64,000 nt of DNA, from assembly GCF_001931485.1 (NCBI RefSeq), contig NZ_MSDV01000028.1, positions 62,001-126,000 of the forward strand. The letters are read 5' to 3'. Of the stretch, positions 1 through 11,221 are shown in pieces. The position numbers were made by a program, and so were the translations under genes. How positions within the stretch are numbered: the first letter of the stretch is position 1; the number at the start of each line of letters is the position of its first letter. The stretch is from Burkholderia sp. SRS-W-2-2016 (lineage in GTDB: Bacteria > Pseudomonadota > Gammaproteobacteria > Burkholderiales > Burkholderiaceae). A model generated the notes under the pieces. It was given only the letters and a program-made list of their open reading frames with translations. It did no database searches and was not told the origin of the DNA.

Positions 1-3000
1 GATGTTCACGTCGTTCGCGGCAGCGATCGTGCCCGCGTTCGTGAGGTCGCCGCCCGCGAGATTCACATTGTGACCGGCCACGATCTGACCGGTCGCGCCC
101 TGCACCGTGACCGACGACGAGGTCGACACCGGTGTGACGGCTCCGGGCGAATCAAGCGTGATGCCCGGCGGCGCGATGTAGTAGCCCACCGTGTAGGGCC
201 CAACCGCCATATCGCCGAAGTAGTTGTTCCAGATCGAAATCGTGGATGGCGCAGCCGCGAGGAATGAATTCAGCGAGGCGAGATCGACGCCGTCGGTCAC
301 CGTCGAGCTGTACGTCGAGCCGCTGTTATCGAGCGACTGCACGTTGATGTTTGCGTCGTTGCCCGCGCTGACTGTCCCACCTTTATTGTTCAGGCTGCCC
401 GCGCTCAGATTGAGGTCATGGCCTGCGGCGATCACCGAACTGGCACTCGGTGCGCCGCCGGTCGTGGTCGTCGTTTCGGTCACCGTTGGCAAGGCGATCG
501 TTTTCCTGGCGATCGCCAGACCCGCGTTATCCGGCGTTTCCACAAACCACAGATTCTGCGTGCCACCGGATGCCGTCGGAACCGCAACCTGGACAAACGT
601 CACCATGCCCGAGGTCGTCACCGGCGGGCTGCCCGGCAGCAGCGTAAGAACGCCTTCCGTGACACCTGTCGCCGTGCCGTCAGCCGAGAGCGCGTCCGCG
701 AGTGTCACCTTCTGCGGCGTCGAGGTGATATCGCAGCAGAAGCCGTTCTCGGCACCGTAGATCGTAGCCTCGTCAAGCGTGTCGGAGCCGACCACGAGCG
801 CCATGAGCAGCGCCGGATTTTCGATGACCGTCGTCGTAGTCGTGGTCGCGCCGGAACCCGACGCGCCCGAATTGATCACGTTTGCCGCCGTCAGCGTCAG
901 ATCGTTGGTCGCCGTGATCGAACCGCCGCCATTGGCGAGGTCGCCCGACAGGCCGATCACCATGTTGCCGCTGCCCGCCGAGCCGGTACCGGCCTTCGTC
1001 GTGCCGTTCGAATTGTCGTAACTCGCGCCGCTGATGGTGAGGTTGTTCAGCGCCTCGACGACGCCCGCGTTCGTGCCTGAACCGTTCAGGGTGAACGCGT
1101 CACCCGCCTGTACGGTCGCGCCAGCCTGATTGGCGAGGCTGCCATTGATCGTCAGATCCTGCGCGGCAATCGTGCCGCTATTGGCGACGGCGCCATTGAG
1201 CGCGAGCGAGCCTGCCGCCTGCCCGATCGTTCCGGTATTGGTTATTCCCTGGGAAGCCGAAACAGTCACCTTCGTACCCGGAAGTGTCCAGCTTCCGCCG
1301 TTGTCGATCGCCGCCACTGCGAGGTTCAGCGCATTACCGCCATTCACCGTGCCGAAGGTGGCCGACGATGGATCGACGCTCTGCTGCGGCAGGTTCAACG
1401 TCACGCTGTTTTGTCCGAGGATCTGCCCATTCGTGTTGACGAAGCTGCCGTTAGCACCCGTCACGTTGACCGTCACGTCTCCCGTGGCAGCGGTCGGGTT
1501 GTTCACATCGCCCGCGAAAATGACACCGTTGCTGTTGTCGAGCGCAGCGCTCGTCAGCGTGAGCGCATTGGTTGCCATCAGCGCGCCGTTGTTGGTCGTG
1601 CCGTTCGCGACCGACACGTTCACTGCCGGTCCATACACGGTGCCGCTGTTGACGAGGTTCGTCGCATCGATGTTCGCCGCGGTCAGCCCTGAGAGCGCGC
1701 CGGTGTTCGTCACGGTCGAACCCGAGACGGTCAGCGTACCCGCGGCCATCTGCGTGCCGGCGGTCGTCACGGTGCCACCCGCGAGCGTCGCGTCGCCGAG
1801 GTACGCGCCCGTGCCGGTCGTCGTAAGGCTTTGTGAGCCCGTCGCGCTGTAGGTGCCGCCGACCAGCAGATTGCCGGTCGTCACCGTCGCCCCCGTGAGC
1901 GTCGCTGTGCCGTTCGCGCTGACCGTCCCCGCCGATGTGTCGAGGTTCTGCGCCGCGGTCGCCGTCAGGTTGCCGCCCACCCCGACATCGTGCGTCGTGA
2001 TGTTCGCGCCGGTGAGCGTCGCATTGCCCGACACGCTGGTCTGGCCGTTGAGCGCCAACACCTGCCCGGCATTCAGTGTCGCGTTGCCGGCTGTCGACAC
2101 TGCGCCACCGGCCGTGAGATTGCCGCCTCGTGCATTCAGGTTCAGATCGCCCAGCGCCGTGACGTTGGTCAGCGCATTCACATCCGTGCCGGCGCTCACG
2201 CTCAGGTTGCCGCCTGTCAGTACATCCCCGCCGAGCATGGCGCTGCCGTTCGTGGCAGTCACGTTCGCGTTGCCAACCGCGGTCACAGCGCCCGTTGTCA
2301 GGTCCCGGGCCGCGGTCACGCTCAGGTCGTTGCCTGTCTGGAGCGCGCCGGTCAGTGCGATGCTGTTGCCAGCAGTCAGCGTGGTGTTGTTCGCGACATT
2401 GATCGCACCGTTGCCGGTGAGGTTGCCGCCGGCGTTCACCGCAGCATTGCCGTTGCCGTCAGCTTCGAGCCCACCGTTAAGGGCCACGTTACCGCTGGCG
2501 TTGACGGTCGTGTCGCCGCCACTGTGGAGCGTGCCCGCAACCGTTGCGTCCTGCGCCGCGTTCACCGTGATCGCGCCGGGGCTCGACAGGGTCCCTCCCA
2601 CCGTCACGGCGCCCGCGCCCGAACCGATCGACGCGTCACCCTGGCTGTACACAGTGCCGCCGAGGCTCACGCCCTGTTGGCCGCTTGCGTTGAACGTGCC
2701 GAGGCTGATGACATCGCCAGTCGTGGCAAGTGTGCCTGCCGAAGCCGACAACGACATGTTGCCCAGCGACGCCGCCACGCCCTCGATCGAAGCATGGCGG
2801 GCTGCGTCGACGGCGAGCGTCGTGCCCGCGGTCGCCGCACCGGCGAGCGTGGCATCCCGTCCGCTCGTCACGCTGACCGAGCCCGGCGCCGTCAGCGTAC
2901 CGTCGAGTGTGGCGTCGGCGCCTGCGCGCACGCTCAGGTTCGTGCCCGCCTGCAGATTGCCGCCCATCTGCACATTCTGGCCTGCTGCAAGCGACACCGT

Positions 3001-4690
3001 CCCGTTCGACGAAGCGACCTCGCCCTGCCCGGTGATCGAACCATTCGCCGCGGTAACCGTAACCGGTCCCTGGGCCTGCACGGTACCGCCGAGTGCGACG
3101 TCCTGCGCAGCGGCCGTCGTGATCGCCCCGCTGCTCTGCACGTTGCCTGAAACGGCTGCGGAACCGGTCTGCGCCGTAATCGTCGTATCACCGACCGCCG
3201 CCACCGAGCCGTTGACCGTCGCGTGACGCGCGCCCGAGAGTGCCACCGTGCTGCCGCCCTGCACCGCCCCGTTGATCGTCAGATCACGTCCGGCGGTCGC
3301 CGCAATGGTGTCGGGAGCGGTCAGCGCCGAATTGACGGTCAGGTCGCCGGTTCCCGTCTGCAGGCTGATCGCGTTTGCGGAGAGCGAGCCCAGCGCCATC
3401 GAATTGCCTGCCACAAGGCTGGCCTGCCCGTTCGCGGCCACCGTCGCCGCATTCAGGTTGTTGCCTGCGGTAAGCGCAACATCCCGCCCCGCCGAGACAC
3501 TGCCGGTCGCATTGACGTCGCCCGGCATTGACGGTGTAGTTCTGGTTCGCGAGACCCGTGTCGCTGATCGCGACCTTGCCAGCGCTGGTGAGGCTCACGT
3601 TCTGGTTCGCGAACGTCTGCCCGACCGTGATGTCGCCGTTCGCATTCACGCTCAGGTTGCCGGCGGTCGCCGCCAGCGGCCCCTGCATGTTCACGCCGTC
3701 GCCCGCCACAGTTGAGACGATATAGATCTGCCCGGCGGTGACCGAACCATATTGACTGGCATCGACCGCGATCGCGCCGACCGTACCCGCGGCGATGTTC
3801 GAGGTGGCGTAGCTCGTGCCCGAGCTGCCCGTCGCGCCCGGAATGACCGTCTGGTTGCCCGTGATCACGTTGACAGTCTGGTTCGCATGGAGCGGTGCGT
3901 TCAGCGTTACCGACTGACCAATAAGGTCGATATTGCCTACCGTCCCTTCGACACCTGCGCCGGGACCATTCACACCTGCGGGGCCATTGACGGTGATGTT
4001 GCCCGACGCAACGTTGTACGCCACGGCACCCGCACTCGCGAAGCTGGTGAGGCCGCCACCGGGTCCGGTGATGAACTGCGGCGTCCCGGTAGTCAGGACG
4101 AGACCCGGAGCGTTCGTCAGCGAAAGTCCGTTGACCGACAGACCGTTGGGATTGCTGATGATGATTGAGGCAGGCGACCCGAACACTTCGAGCGGACCTG
4201 CCAGTGTCGACGGCGCAGTAGATGTGACCTGATTCAGGATCGTGGTGGCCGCGCGTCCGTTGAGGTTCGGATTCGCGCCGAGCGTGCCGCCGAGTAGCGG
4301 CGTACCCGGAACCAGGCTGTTATTGAGCACGAGGCCAGAACTGTCGACGTTGAACGAGCTGTACTGGTTCGCGCTCAGGCCGTTCGTGTTAGGCGCGGCG
4401 ATATTGACCGCTGCCACGCCGGTGCTGGTCTGCGTGATGGTCGGTTGAAATGAGATTGGCGCGCGTGGATCGACGATCGGTGCGGCCTGCGCGGTCGCCT
4501 CTGCCAGCAGCACGGCCGGCGTGAAATACATCACGACCACCATGATCCACGCCGTTGCACGCATCCATTGGGGCCGACGCGCACCGTCGTCGCAGGATGG
4601 CGCAGCGAAGCGTCGCCGAGTCCATGCACTGAAGCGCGCGAGATCGCGTTGCAAGAGGCGTGCTGCGAGAAGGTGCGACTTGAACCCCAT
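1..4690 (-). pseudogene. Filamentous haemagglutinin-like two-partner-secretion exoprotein, 5' part, frameshifted
   Basis: Large secreted adhesin (TpsA type) that would be exported through an outer-membrane TpsB partner not present here. The ATG at 4690 gives a long positively charged N-terminus with an extended signal peptide (hydrophobic core IMVVVMYFTPAVLL, then an AQA-type cleavage site near residue 68). A TPS domain follows, with the diagnostic NPNL and NPNG motifs and a SSFNVDSSGLVLNN-like strand. From about residue 230 to the window edge it is degenerate haemagglutinin repeats rich in G, N, T and A (GDLTNAGTIAAANDVN type). The frame that starts at 4690 stops at 3284, but the repeat sequence resumes without interruption in the next frame from about 3520 down to base 1. 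Dropping one base from the CCC run at 3521-3523 restores the frame (...TVNAGDVNATG...). It is either a true pseudogene, a phase-variable or slipping gene, or an assembly error. The C-terminus lies beyond the window. Confidence 0.85.
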
Positions 4691-5185
4691 ACCCGTTTCT
4701 TTCTAATTCGTCATCGTGTTTATTTTTTGATTACGGCGCCGCACTCCCTTTCACAGCTCACCGAATCATCGTGAGGCGAAAAATAGCATGGCATTGTCGC
4801 CAAGATAAATATCGACGCACAGGAATTAACAATAATTCACCGAATTTTATACAAGACAGAGGAACTGTGAATTCCATACGCATAAATTTAATAATTATTT
4901 TTATGGCAGGGCAATTTCGGCAAAATGCAGCGCTAGCCGGGCAAAACAGCGCGTTCGCGTCAATTCATAATGCAGGCCCGCTTCGTGCCAAATTTAATCC
5001 GGATTAGATCAACCCCACGCCTTCTCACTAGATAGACGCGAGAATAATCCATTAACCAATGAACGATTTAAACTGAGGTTTTAAATGACGGAAAGCCTGA
5101 AGAAATTGTTTGTTTCGATGAAGCTACCTGTTTCAATCAGCGCATTCATTACACAACGAGATAGCAGGTCAAACCAACTGTCGCC
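4691..5185. other. AT-rich intergenic region upstream of the adhesin
   Basis: About 500 bases between the adhesin start and the dioxygenase terminator. Composition drops sharply to AT-rich (for example 4780-4920 and 5030-5110) compared with the GC-rich genes on both sides. It probably holds the adhesin promoter and silencer-binding DNA. A 78-codon ORF at 4771-5007 (+) has no ribosome-binding site and unbiased codon use, so I do not call it a gene. No repeat or RNA gene was recognised. Confidence 0.5.
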
Positions 5186-5215
5186 GCGACGGGTTTGAAC
5201 CTGAAAACCCGTCGC
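5186..5215 (-). terminator. Perfect 11-bp hairpin after the dioxygenase gene
   Basis: GCGACGGGTTT at 5186-5196 and AAACCCGTCGC at 5205-5215 form an 11-bp perfect stem with an 8-base loop, 22 bases past the dioxygenase stop codon. A T-tract is missing on the minus strand, so it may be a weak terminator or a 3'-end protecting hairpin. A run of nine C (5226-5234) sits between the stop and the hairpin. Confidence 0.5.
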
Positions 5216-5236
5216 CAGCCTCCAACCCCCCCCCTT

Positions 5237-6181
5237 TCACCCCACCCGCTCCAACACAGTCCACACCGGCCGAGGCCCATCCGCCTTACCGCTAATCGGC
5301 GGCTTCGGCAGCTTTGCCTCGCCCGCTTCGATCCGGAACTGATGATCGAGCGAATACCACGGGCCTTCAACATCGGCGTCGGGCGCCGCTTCGTTCTCGT
5401 GCAGCACATAATTGCCGATCAGCGCCTTCGTCACGCCGAACTGCACGTCGGTCTCGAGATTCGGATCGTCGCTCGAATACACCTGCGAGAACTGCGTCTT
5501 GAAGCCCGGCTTGTAGATCATGAAATGGATATGCGCCGGCCGCATGTTGTGGCGTCCCTGAGCGCGCAGCAATTCACCGACCGGACCCGACAACGGAATC
5601 GGATAACCGGCGGGTTTGATGCTGCGAAAAGAGATATGACCATCGGCGTCGGTCGTGAATTTGCCGCGAAAATTCATCTCGGCCTGGTCCGGGTCCTGGT
5701 TCTCGTAAAAGCCTTCCGCCGACGTGTGCCAGACATCGACTTCCGCGCCGGCGACCGGTTGACCCGCTGTATCGCGCACCCACGCATTCACGAAAATCGG
5801 CACGCCTGGCGATTCGGAGCGCACGATCGACCCGCCATTGGGTGTCGCCGGTGAATCCATCCGCCAGAACGGTCCCATCAGATTCGCGGTCGTTTCGGTC
5901 TGGCCGCCGTCGCCGTTGTTCAATAAACAAACCAGCGACGACAGACCGACCGAACCGCTCGCGAGCACCACTTCGTTATGCGATGCATTCGACAACTGGC
6001 CCAGCTTCGCGATGTACGCGCACACCTGGTGAAACTCGGCTTCGGTCAATTTCGCGTCGCGCGCGAAATCGTGAAGATGCCGCACCGCCGCGGACATGAT
6101 CTCGCGGAATCGCGGACTGGGTGCCCGTTCGATTTCCGCCAGTACCGCGCGCGTAACGTCCTGCTGACTACCGATGATCAT
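5237..6181 (-). CDS. Intradiol ring-cleavage dioxygenase, hydroxyquinol 1,2-dioxygenase-like
   Basis: Non-haem Fe(III) enzyme that opens a catecholic ring between the two hydroxyls. 314 aa from the ATG at 6181, which is preceded by AGGGGGC eight bases upstream; a longer frame to 6277 has no such site. An N-terminal helical dimerisation domain (residues ~1-100) is followed by the beta-sandwich dioxygenase domain. The four iron ligands are visible: Tyr159 (GFYENQ), Tyr193 (PAGYPIP), His217 and His219 (RPAHIHF). The segments VDVWHTSAEG, YKPGFKT and ETDVQFGVT resemble hydroxyquinol dioxygenases more than catA-type catechol dioxygenases. No maleylacetate reductase or other ring-cleavage gene is adjacent, so the pathway is not shown by context. 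Substrate is inferred. Confidence 0.88.
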   Translation of the reverse strand: MIIGSQQDVTRAVLAEIERAPSPRFREIMSAAVRHLHDFARDAKLTEAEFHQVCAYIAKLGQLSNASHNEVVLASGSVGLSSLVCLLNNGDGGQTETTANLMGPFWRMDSPATPNGGSIVRSESPGVPIFVNAWVRDTAGQPVAGAEVDVWHTSAEGFYENQDPDQAEMNFRGKFTTDADGHISFRSIKPAGYPIPLSGPVGELLRAQGRHNMRPAHIHFMIYKPGFKTQFSQVYSSDDPNLETDVQFGVTKALIGNYVLHENEAAPDADVEGPWYSLDHQFRIEAGEAKLPKPPISGKADGPRPVWTVLERVG

Positions 6182-6460
6182 ATGTGTGCCCCCTATCGAT
6201 GATGCGCGGCGCCGTGCCCGCCATTTCCAAGCGGGCGAGCGATCGAACTGTATCCGGCGCCGCGGTCCGGTTTGCATCGAATAGTGCTTGCCAGCAGCCA
6301 GGGTCGTCCAATACCGATTTCCGTCAAGCCAATACCGGATAGGTATCGCTCGAACCGGTCACCATGACGGTGAGCCACAGTTGCGATATTGCATACCGCA
6401 ACGAGTCGCGCGCCCTCAAAGCCGATGCCACCCGTCGGCCGCTGCGCTATACTCCCCGCC

Positions 6461-6496
6461 ATGAACACGAAACCGGCCCTGCTGAACACCCATCGT

Positions 6497-6511
<15 letters not shown>
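6461..6511 (+). CDS. Trp leader peptide (16 aa) of the trpS attenuator
   Basis: ATG at 6461, sixteen codons ending in His-Arg-Trp-Trp-Arg-Ala and a TAA at 6509. Two adjacent Trp codons (6497-6502) in so short a frame, followed by mutually exclusive hairpins and a terminator ahead of a tryptophanyl-tRNA synthetase gene, are the hallmark of ribosome-mediated transcription attenuation. There is no Shine-Dalgarno sequence. A TATACT -10-like box at 6448-6453 would place the transcript start at or next to the ATG, suggesting a leaderless leader peptide. Too short for ordinary gene finders. Its role is inferred from architecture. Confidence 0.75.
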
Positions 6512-7642
<1,131 letters not shown>

Positions 7643-7660
7643 CGACGAAAGGGAGCACGA

Positions 7661-7691
7661 ACGTGCGCACGGCCAGGCGCCGCGCGCACGT
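7661..7691. terminator. Inverted repeat between convergent trpS and phosphatase genes
   Basis: ACGTGCGC (7661-7668) and GCGCACGT (7684-7691) form an 8-bp stem in the 56-base gap between two convergent genes. No T-tract on either strand. Possibly a bidirectional terminator. Confidence 0.45.
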
Positions 7692-7698
7692 CACCCCA

Positions 7699-9672
7699 TT
7701 ACGACGCCGACAGCTTCACCGAGACACCGGTAGCCGAATAAACCGGCGTCGCCTTGAAGCCATCGACAACCACCGTCGAGAACTTCGCCGCCCCCGCCGC
7801 GCCGTCGATCAGATCGACGACGTCGCCGGCCTTCGGCGCATAGCCGTTGACGAACTTCACGTGCAGCGTGCCGCCGACCACGGTGAACTGGCCGCCGACG
7901 CGCAGACGTCCGCCGCCATTGCCGTCGATGTCGAGTTCGAGCGTGGTGTCGGCGAGTTCGGTGTACTTACCGTTGATCGTCACCGGCGCGGCCGCCGCGA
8001 TCCTGACGCCGCCGCCAGCGCCGACATACACGTCGCCGCCGCCGAACGCCGCGCTCGAACCGGCCGCGAGCACGCCGCCGCTCACCTGGGTGCCGCCGCT
8101 GTAGCTGTTGTTGCCCGCCAGCGTCAGCGTGCCGCTGCCCTGCAACGTGAGCTTGCCGGTGCCGGCGATGTCGTTGCGCCACGTATCGGCCGCATTGAGC
8201 CCGCCGCGCGACGCATCCATCGACACGGTCACGCCGCCGTTGAAGGCGCCGTAACCGTCCGCGGCGGCGAACATGTTCAGGCGCCCCCAGCCTTCCGCAT
8301 CGTCCATCACCGGATAGCCGGACACCATTTCAGTAGTCTTCAGCACGACCCGGCGCTGGTCCGCGCTCAGATACGGGAAGCGGGTTTGCAGCAGGATCTC
8401 GGCGCCCTTCGGCACGACCGGCGGCGCGTCGGTCGATTCGATCTGGCTGAAGCCGAACGTCATGCGGCGCGTGAACTCGGCCTTGTTGGCCGCATGGTCC
8501 GCGAAGCGATCGGTGCTCGCGCTGCCCGAATGGGCGAGCGCGGCGAAGTTCGCGTCGGTGGTGCCGGTCAGCTGTTGCAGCGTCTGATGCGCCTGCGTGT
8601 AGGCGGTTTGCGCATCGGCGCTGTAGGCGGTGAGATTGGCCGCGCTGACCGCCAGCGCGAACATGCGGCCGCCGATCACGTCGAGCGGCGCGTGCATGCC
8701 GGCCAGAATCCGGTTCTCGCCGAGTTCGAGACCCCGGCTCAGCATCTCCTGATAGCGCTCCGGCACGAGCCACGCCATCGTCATCGCGTCGCGCACCGCT
8801 TCGGCCGTGTGGCCGCTGATGAAGCCGCCGTCGGTTGCCGGCGTCGCGCTTTCCGCCGGCACCAGCGTCGGGTCGACGACCACGCTCGAGCTCCAGCGAT
8901 ACGGACGCGCGTACTTGTAGAAGCGCTTGGCCGGCTCGGTCGACGCGTTATTGCCCATCTCCGTCAGCAGATCGACGACCGCGCCGAAACCCGAGTTGCC
9001 GGCGGCGCTGCCGACCCCGACGTTGTTGCCGCCGTCGTTATAGACGACCGTCGTCGCGTCGGCCGGGATGCTCGTGATCGTGGTGGTCTGCTGGGCCGCG
9101 CTGCGCCATGCGTCGGTGAGCGGGCCCATGCCGTCGGTCACGCTGTAGCCCTTGTTGCGGCGGTCGTCGTAGTAAGCGGCGTCGGCTTGCGCCTGGGTGC
9201 GGCTGGTGGTGGCGTTGACCACGTACTGAACGTTGGCCGACAGCACGGTGCTGTTCAGAGTCGCGCCGCAGGCCACGCCGCTCGCCGGCAAGCCCGAGCA
9301 GGTCGACGCGGTGACCGCCGGGAACGAGCCGTTCGCGGTCGCGCTGACGCCCGCGTCGACCAGCAGCGTGGCCGGCTGCCACAGGTCGAGAAAGCGCTCG
9401 ACCACGCGGACCCCCGCGTTGGTATCGAGCGTCGCGTAGCGGGCGTCGCCGCGCTGGTTGGTCGCGATCGTATCGACGAAGGCCGGCACAGCCGGCACCG
9501 GTGCGCTGTCGACATAACCCGGGTCTGCCGGCGCGGCCGGGATCGCAATGTTGGCGGCACTGCTGGCGGTCGCGGCGGAATCATTCTTGTTGCCGCCCCC
9601 GCATGCGGTCAGAACGGCGATGCTCGACAGCAGCGCGATATGCAACGGCAAGCGGCAATGTGATGCGGACAT
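7699..9672 (-). CDS. PAP2-family acid phosphatase lipoprotein with autotransporter-type beta-repeat C-terminus
   Basis: 657 aa from the ATG at 9672, with GGGGAG six bases upstream. A lipoprotein signal ends in LTAC, with Cys24 as the acylated residue followed by GGGNKN. The middle (residues ~275-360) carries the three class A acid phosphatase/PAP2 motifs: KYARPYRW, then GGFISGHTAE, then ENRILAGMHAPLDVIGG. The C-terminal ~200 residues contain a passenger-associated repeat (TLAGNNSYSGGTQVSGGVL) and further beta-rich repeats, ending LSAS without an aromatic-terminated beta-barrel. So it is probably a surface or periplasm-facing lipid-anchored phosphatase rather than a self-translocating autotransporter. 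Substrate unknown. Confidence 0.85.
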   Translation of the reverse strand: MSASHCRLPLHIALLSSIAVLTACGGGNKNDSAATASSAANIAIPAAPADPGYVDSAPVPAVPAFVDTIATNQRGDARYATLDTNAGVRVVERFLDLWQPATLLVDAGVSATANGSFPAVTASTCSGLPASGVACGATLNSTVLSANVQYVVNATTSRTQAQADAAYYDDRRNKGYSVTDGMGPLTDAWRSAAQQTTTITSIPADATTVVYNDGGNNVGVGSAAGNSGFGAVVDLLTEMGNNASTEPAKRFYKYARPYRWSSSVVVDPTLVPAESATPATDGGFISGHTAEAVRDAMTMAWLVPERYQEMLSRGLELGENRILAGMHAPLDVIGGRMFALAVSAANLTAYSADAQTAYTQAHQTLQQLTGTTDANFAALAHSGSASTDRFADHAANKAEFTRRMTFGFSQIESTDAPPVVPKGAEILLQTRFPYLSADQRRVVLKTTEMVSGYPVMDDAEGWGRLNMFAAADGYGAFNGGVTVSMDASRGGLNAADTWRNDIAGTGKLTLQGSGTLTLAGNNSYSGGTQVSGGVLAAGSSAAFGGGDVYVGAGGGVRIAAAAPVTINGKYTELADTTLELDIDGNGGGRLRVGGQFTVVGGTLHVKFVNGYAPKAGDVVDLIDGAAGAAKFSTVVVDGFKATPVYSATGVSVKLSAS

Positions 9673-9831
9673 CCGGAACTCCCCTCGTGTGGTTTTGTGG
9701 CCCCAGATTCTGCGTGACGAAGATGACCTTTCAATTGCAAGCGAGCAGTTAGCTGGTTCGCGGCATGCCGGTTGCGCTGCCGCCGGTCGGGCCGCGACGC
9801 GTCGGACGAACGTCGGGCGAAACGTGCGCCC

Positions 9832-9920
9832 AAAAAAAATGCCGCCCCTTGGAGAAAGGGCGGCGAAGTTCCCGAGAGTAATACCTGAACGACAACTGAG
9901 GAAATCGAACTCCTCAGAGA
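9832..9920 (-). ncRNA. Candidate small RNA or leader RNA ending in an intrinsic terminator
   Basis: On the minus strand two perfect hairpins lie in a gene-free gap. CTGAGGA/TCCTCAG occupies 9917-9896. GCCGCCC/GGGCGGC occupies 9864-9841 and is followed at once by eight T (9839-9832). The porin gene upstream already has its own terminator at 10004-10032, so this second terminator needs its own transcript or a read-through one. The 5' end is not defined; an AT-rich stretch at 9930-9990 could hold a promoter. It could also be a premature-termination leader of the phosphatase gene, which begins 160 bases further on. Confidence 0.45.
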
Positions 9921-10003
9921 TCGATATTAGCAGCGCACCACTGATATGGATTTAATCTAAATCAATTAAATGCGATTTAGCTCTTATTGAGACAAAAATA
10001 AAA

Positions 10004-10032
10004 ATGACGCGCCATCTCGAATAGCGCGTCAT
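10004..10032 (-). terminator. Rho-independent terminator of the porin gene
   Basis: ATGACGCGC and GCGCGTCAT form a 9-bp perfect stem with an 11-base loop. On the minus strand it is followed by a T-rich tail (TTTTATTTTTG), 47 bases after the porin stop codon. Confidence 0.85.
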
Positions 10033-10078
10033 GAGTCATGAATCCTGCTGACGAATAATTCAGCAATTACGCATCGAT

Positions 10079-11221
10079 TCAGAAGCGGTGGCGCAACCCG
10101 ATCGTCGCGGCCACCTGGTTTTGCGTCGACGATTCGCCTAGCAGACCGGCGATATTCGGCGCATTGCCCACCACGAACGACCCGTTGTTGTAGATGTCGC
10201 CCGACGCATGCTGGTAGGCGCCGGCGATGTACACGTCGGTGCGCTTGCTGAGTGAGTAGTCGACCGCCAGCGTGGCCGAGTGCCACTTCGGCGACGAACC
10301 GTCGGTGCCGCCGCCGTTGGTCTTGCCGTACGTGTACGTGTAGTTGCCGACCAGCGCGAGCGACGGCGTCAGGCTATAGGTGCCGTTGACTTCGATGTTG
10401 TCGAAGCGCGCATTCAGCCCTTCGAAACCGAACGCCGAACCCTGCACGCGGGTCCGCGTCCACAGCACGCCGGCGGTCGCCGGGCCGAACCCGTAGTTCG
10501 CGCCGACGCCGAACGTGCGCTTCAGGTCGCCGCCGAACGGCACCGTCGCCGCGGCGTTCGGGTTCGACGAACGGCTGTCGGTGTTGGTCTGGTCATAGGC
10601 GGCGGCAACCTTCAGCGGCCCGTTCGCATAGCCGGCGCCGACGCTCCACGCGCGGCCGTTCGCGAACTGGCCGGCCGCGTTGCTGAAGCCGTACAGGCCG
10701 CCGAAATGGAAGCCCCCGTAGTCCGCGCTCTCGTACTTGACCGCGTTGTTGATTGCGTACTGGGCGCCGATGTTGTCGTTGTTCAGCGGGTGCGCGGCGA
10801 GATTGACCGTGCCCGCCTGGCCTGCCAGCGACAGCGGCGACAGGTAGTCGACCACCGAGTCGAACTGCCGGCCGAGCGTCAACGTGCCGAAGTCGCGGCT
10901 CGCGATACCGACGTAGGCCTGACGGTTGAACATGCCGTTGTCGCTGAAGCCGCCGTTCGACAGATTGAAGCCCGACTCGATCTTGAAGATCGCCTTCAGG
11001 CCGCCGCCGAGGTCTTCCGCGCCGCGCAGGCCGAAGTAGCTGTAAGACAGCAGATTGTTCGACTGCAGCCACGCGCTGTCGCCGCCGACGTTGTTCACGT
11101 ACGCGAGGCCCGCGTCGAGCGAACCGTACAGGGTCACGCTGCTCTGCGCGTGCGCGGCGACGCTGAATGCGCCGAGCGCGGCGAAGGCGATCAAAGTCTT
11201 GCTGATGCTTTTTCTTTTCAC
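10079..11221 (-). CDS. Outer-membrane porin (Burkholderia OpcP/OmpC-like)
   Basis: General diffusion porin, a 16-strand trimeric barrel. 380 aa from a GTG at 11221, preceded by AAGGAG six bases upstream; the ATG at 11251 lies before this site and is unlikely to be used. The signal peptide has core LIAFAALGAFSVAAHA, and the mature protein starts QSSVTLYGSLDAGLAYV, the typical beta-proteobacterial porin N-terminus. Other landmarks are SYFGLRGAEDLGGGLKAIF, NRQAYVGI, LGRQFDS and a C-terminal Phe (GLRHRF) needed for BAM-dependent assembly. It is transcribed alone and ends in a strong terminator. Confidence 0.93.
   Translation of the reverse strand: MKRKSISKTLIAFAALGAFSVAAHAQSSVTLYGSLDAGLAYVNNVGGDSAWLQSNNLLSYSYFGLRGAEDLGGGLKAIFKIESGFNLSNGGFSDNGMFNRQAYVGIASRDFGTLTLGRQFDSVVDYLSPLSLAGQAGTVNLAAHPLNNDNIGAQYAINNAVKYESADYGGFHFGGLYGFSNAAGQFANGRAWSVGAGYANGPLKVAAAYDQTNTDSRSSNPNAAATVPFGGDLKRTFGVGANYGFGPATAGVLWTRTRVQGSAFGFEGLNARFDNIEVNGTYSLTPSLALVGNYTYTYGKTNGGGTDGSSPKWHSATLAVDYSLSKRTDVYIAGAYQHASGDIYNNGSFVVGNAPNIAGLLGESSTQNQVAATIGLRHRF

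Noticed and set aside
1130..3226. Long plus-strand frames (up to 457 codons) opposite the adhesin
   Set aside because: They are Val/Pro/Ala-rich mirror images of the haemagglutinin repeats on the minus strand, without ribosome-binding sites or recognisable domains.
4771..5007. 78-codon frame in the AT-rich gap
   Set aside because: No ribosome-binding site, no codon bias, no domain; likely chance.
7663..9663. 666-codon plus-strand frame opposite the phosphatase
   Set aside because: Arg/Ala/His-rich shadow of a high-GC gene; the minus strand encodes clear PAP2 motifs and a lipoprotein signal.
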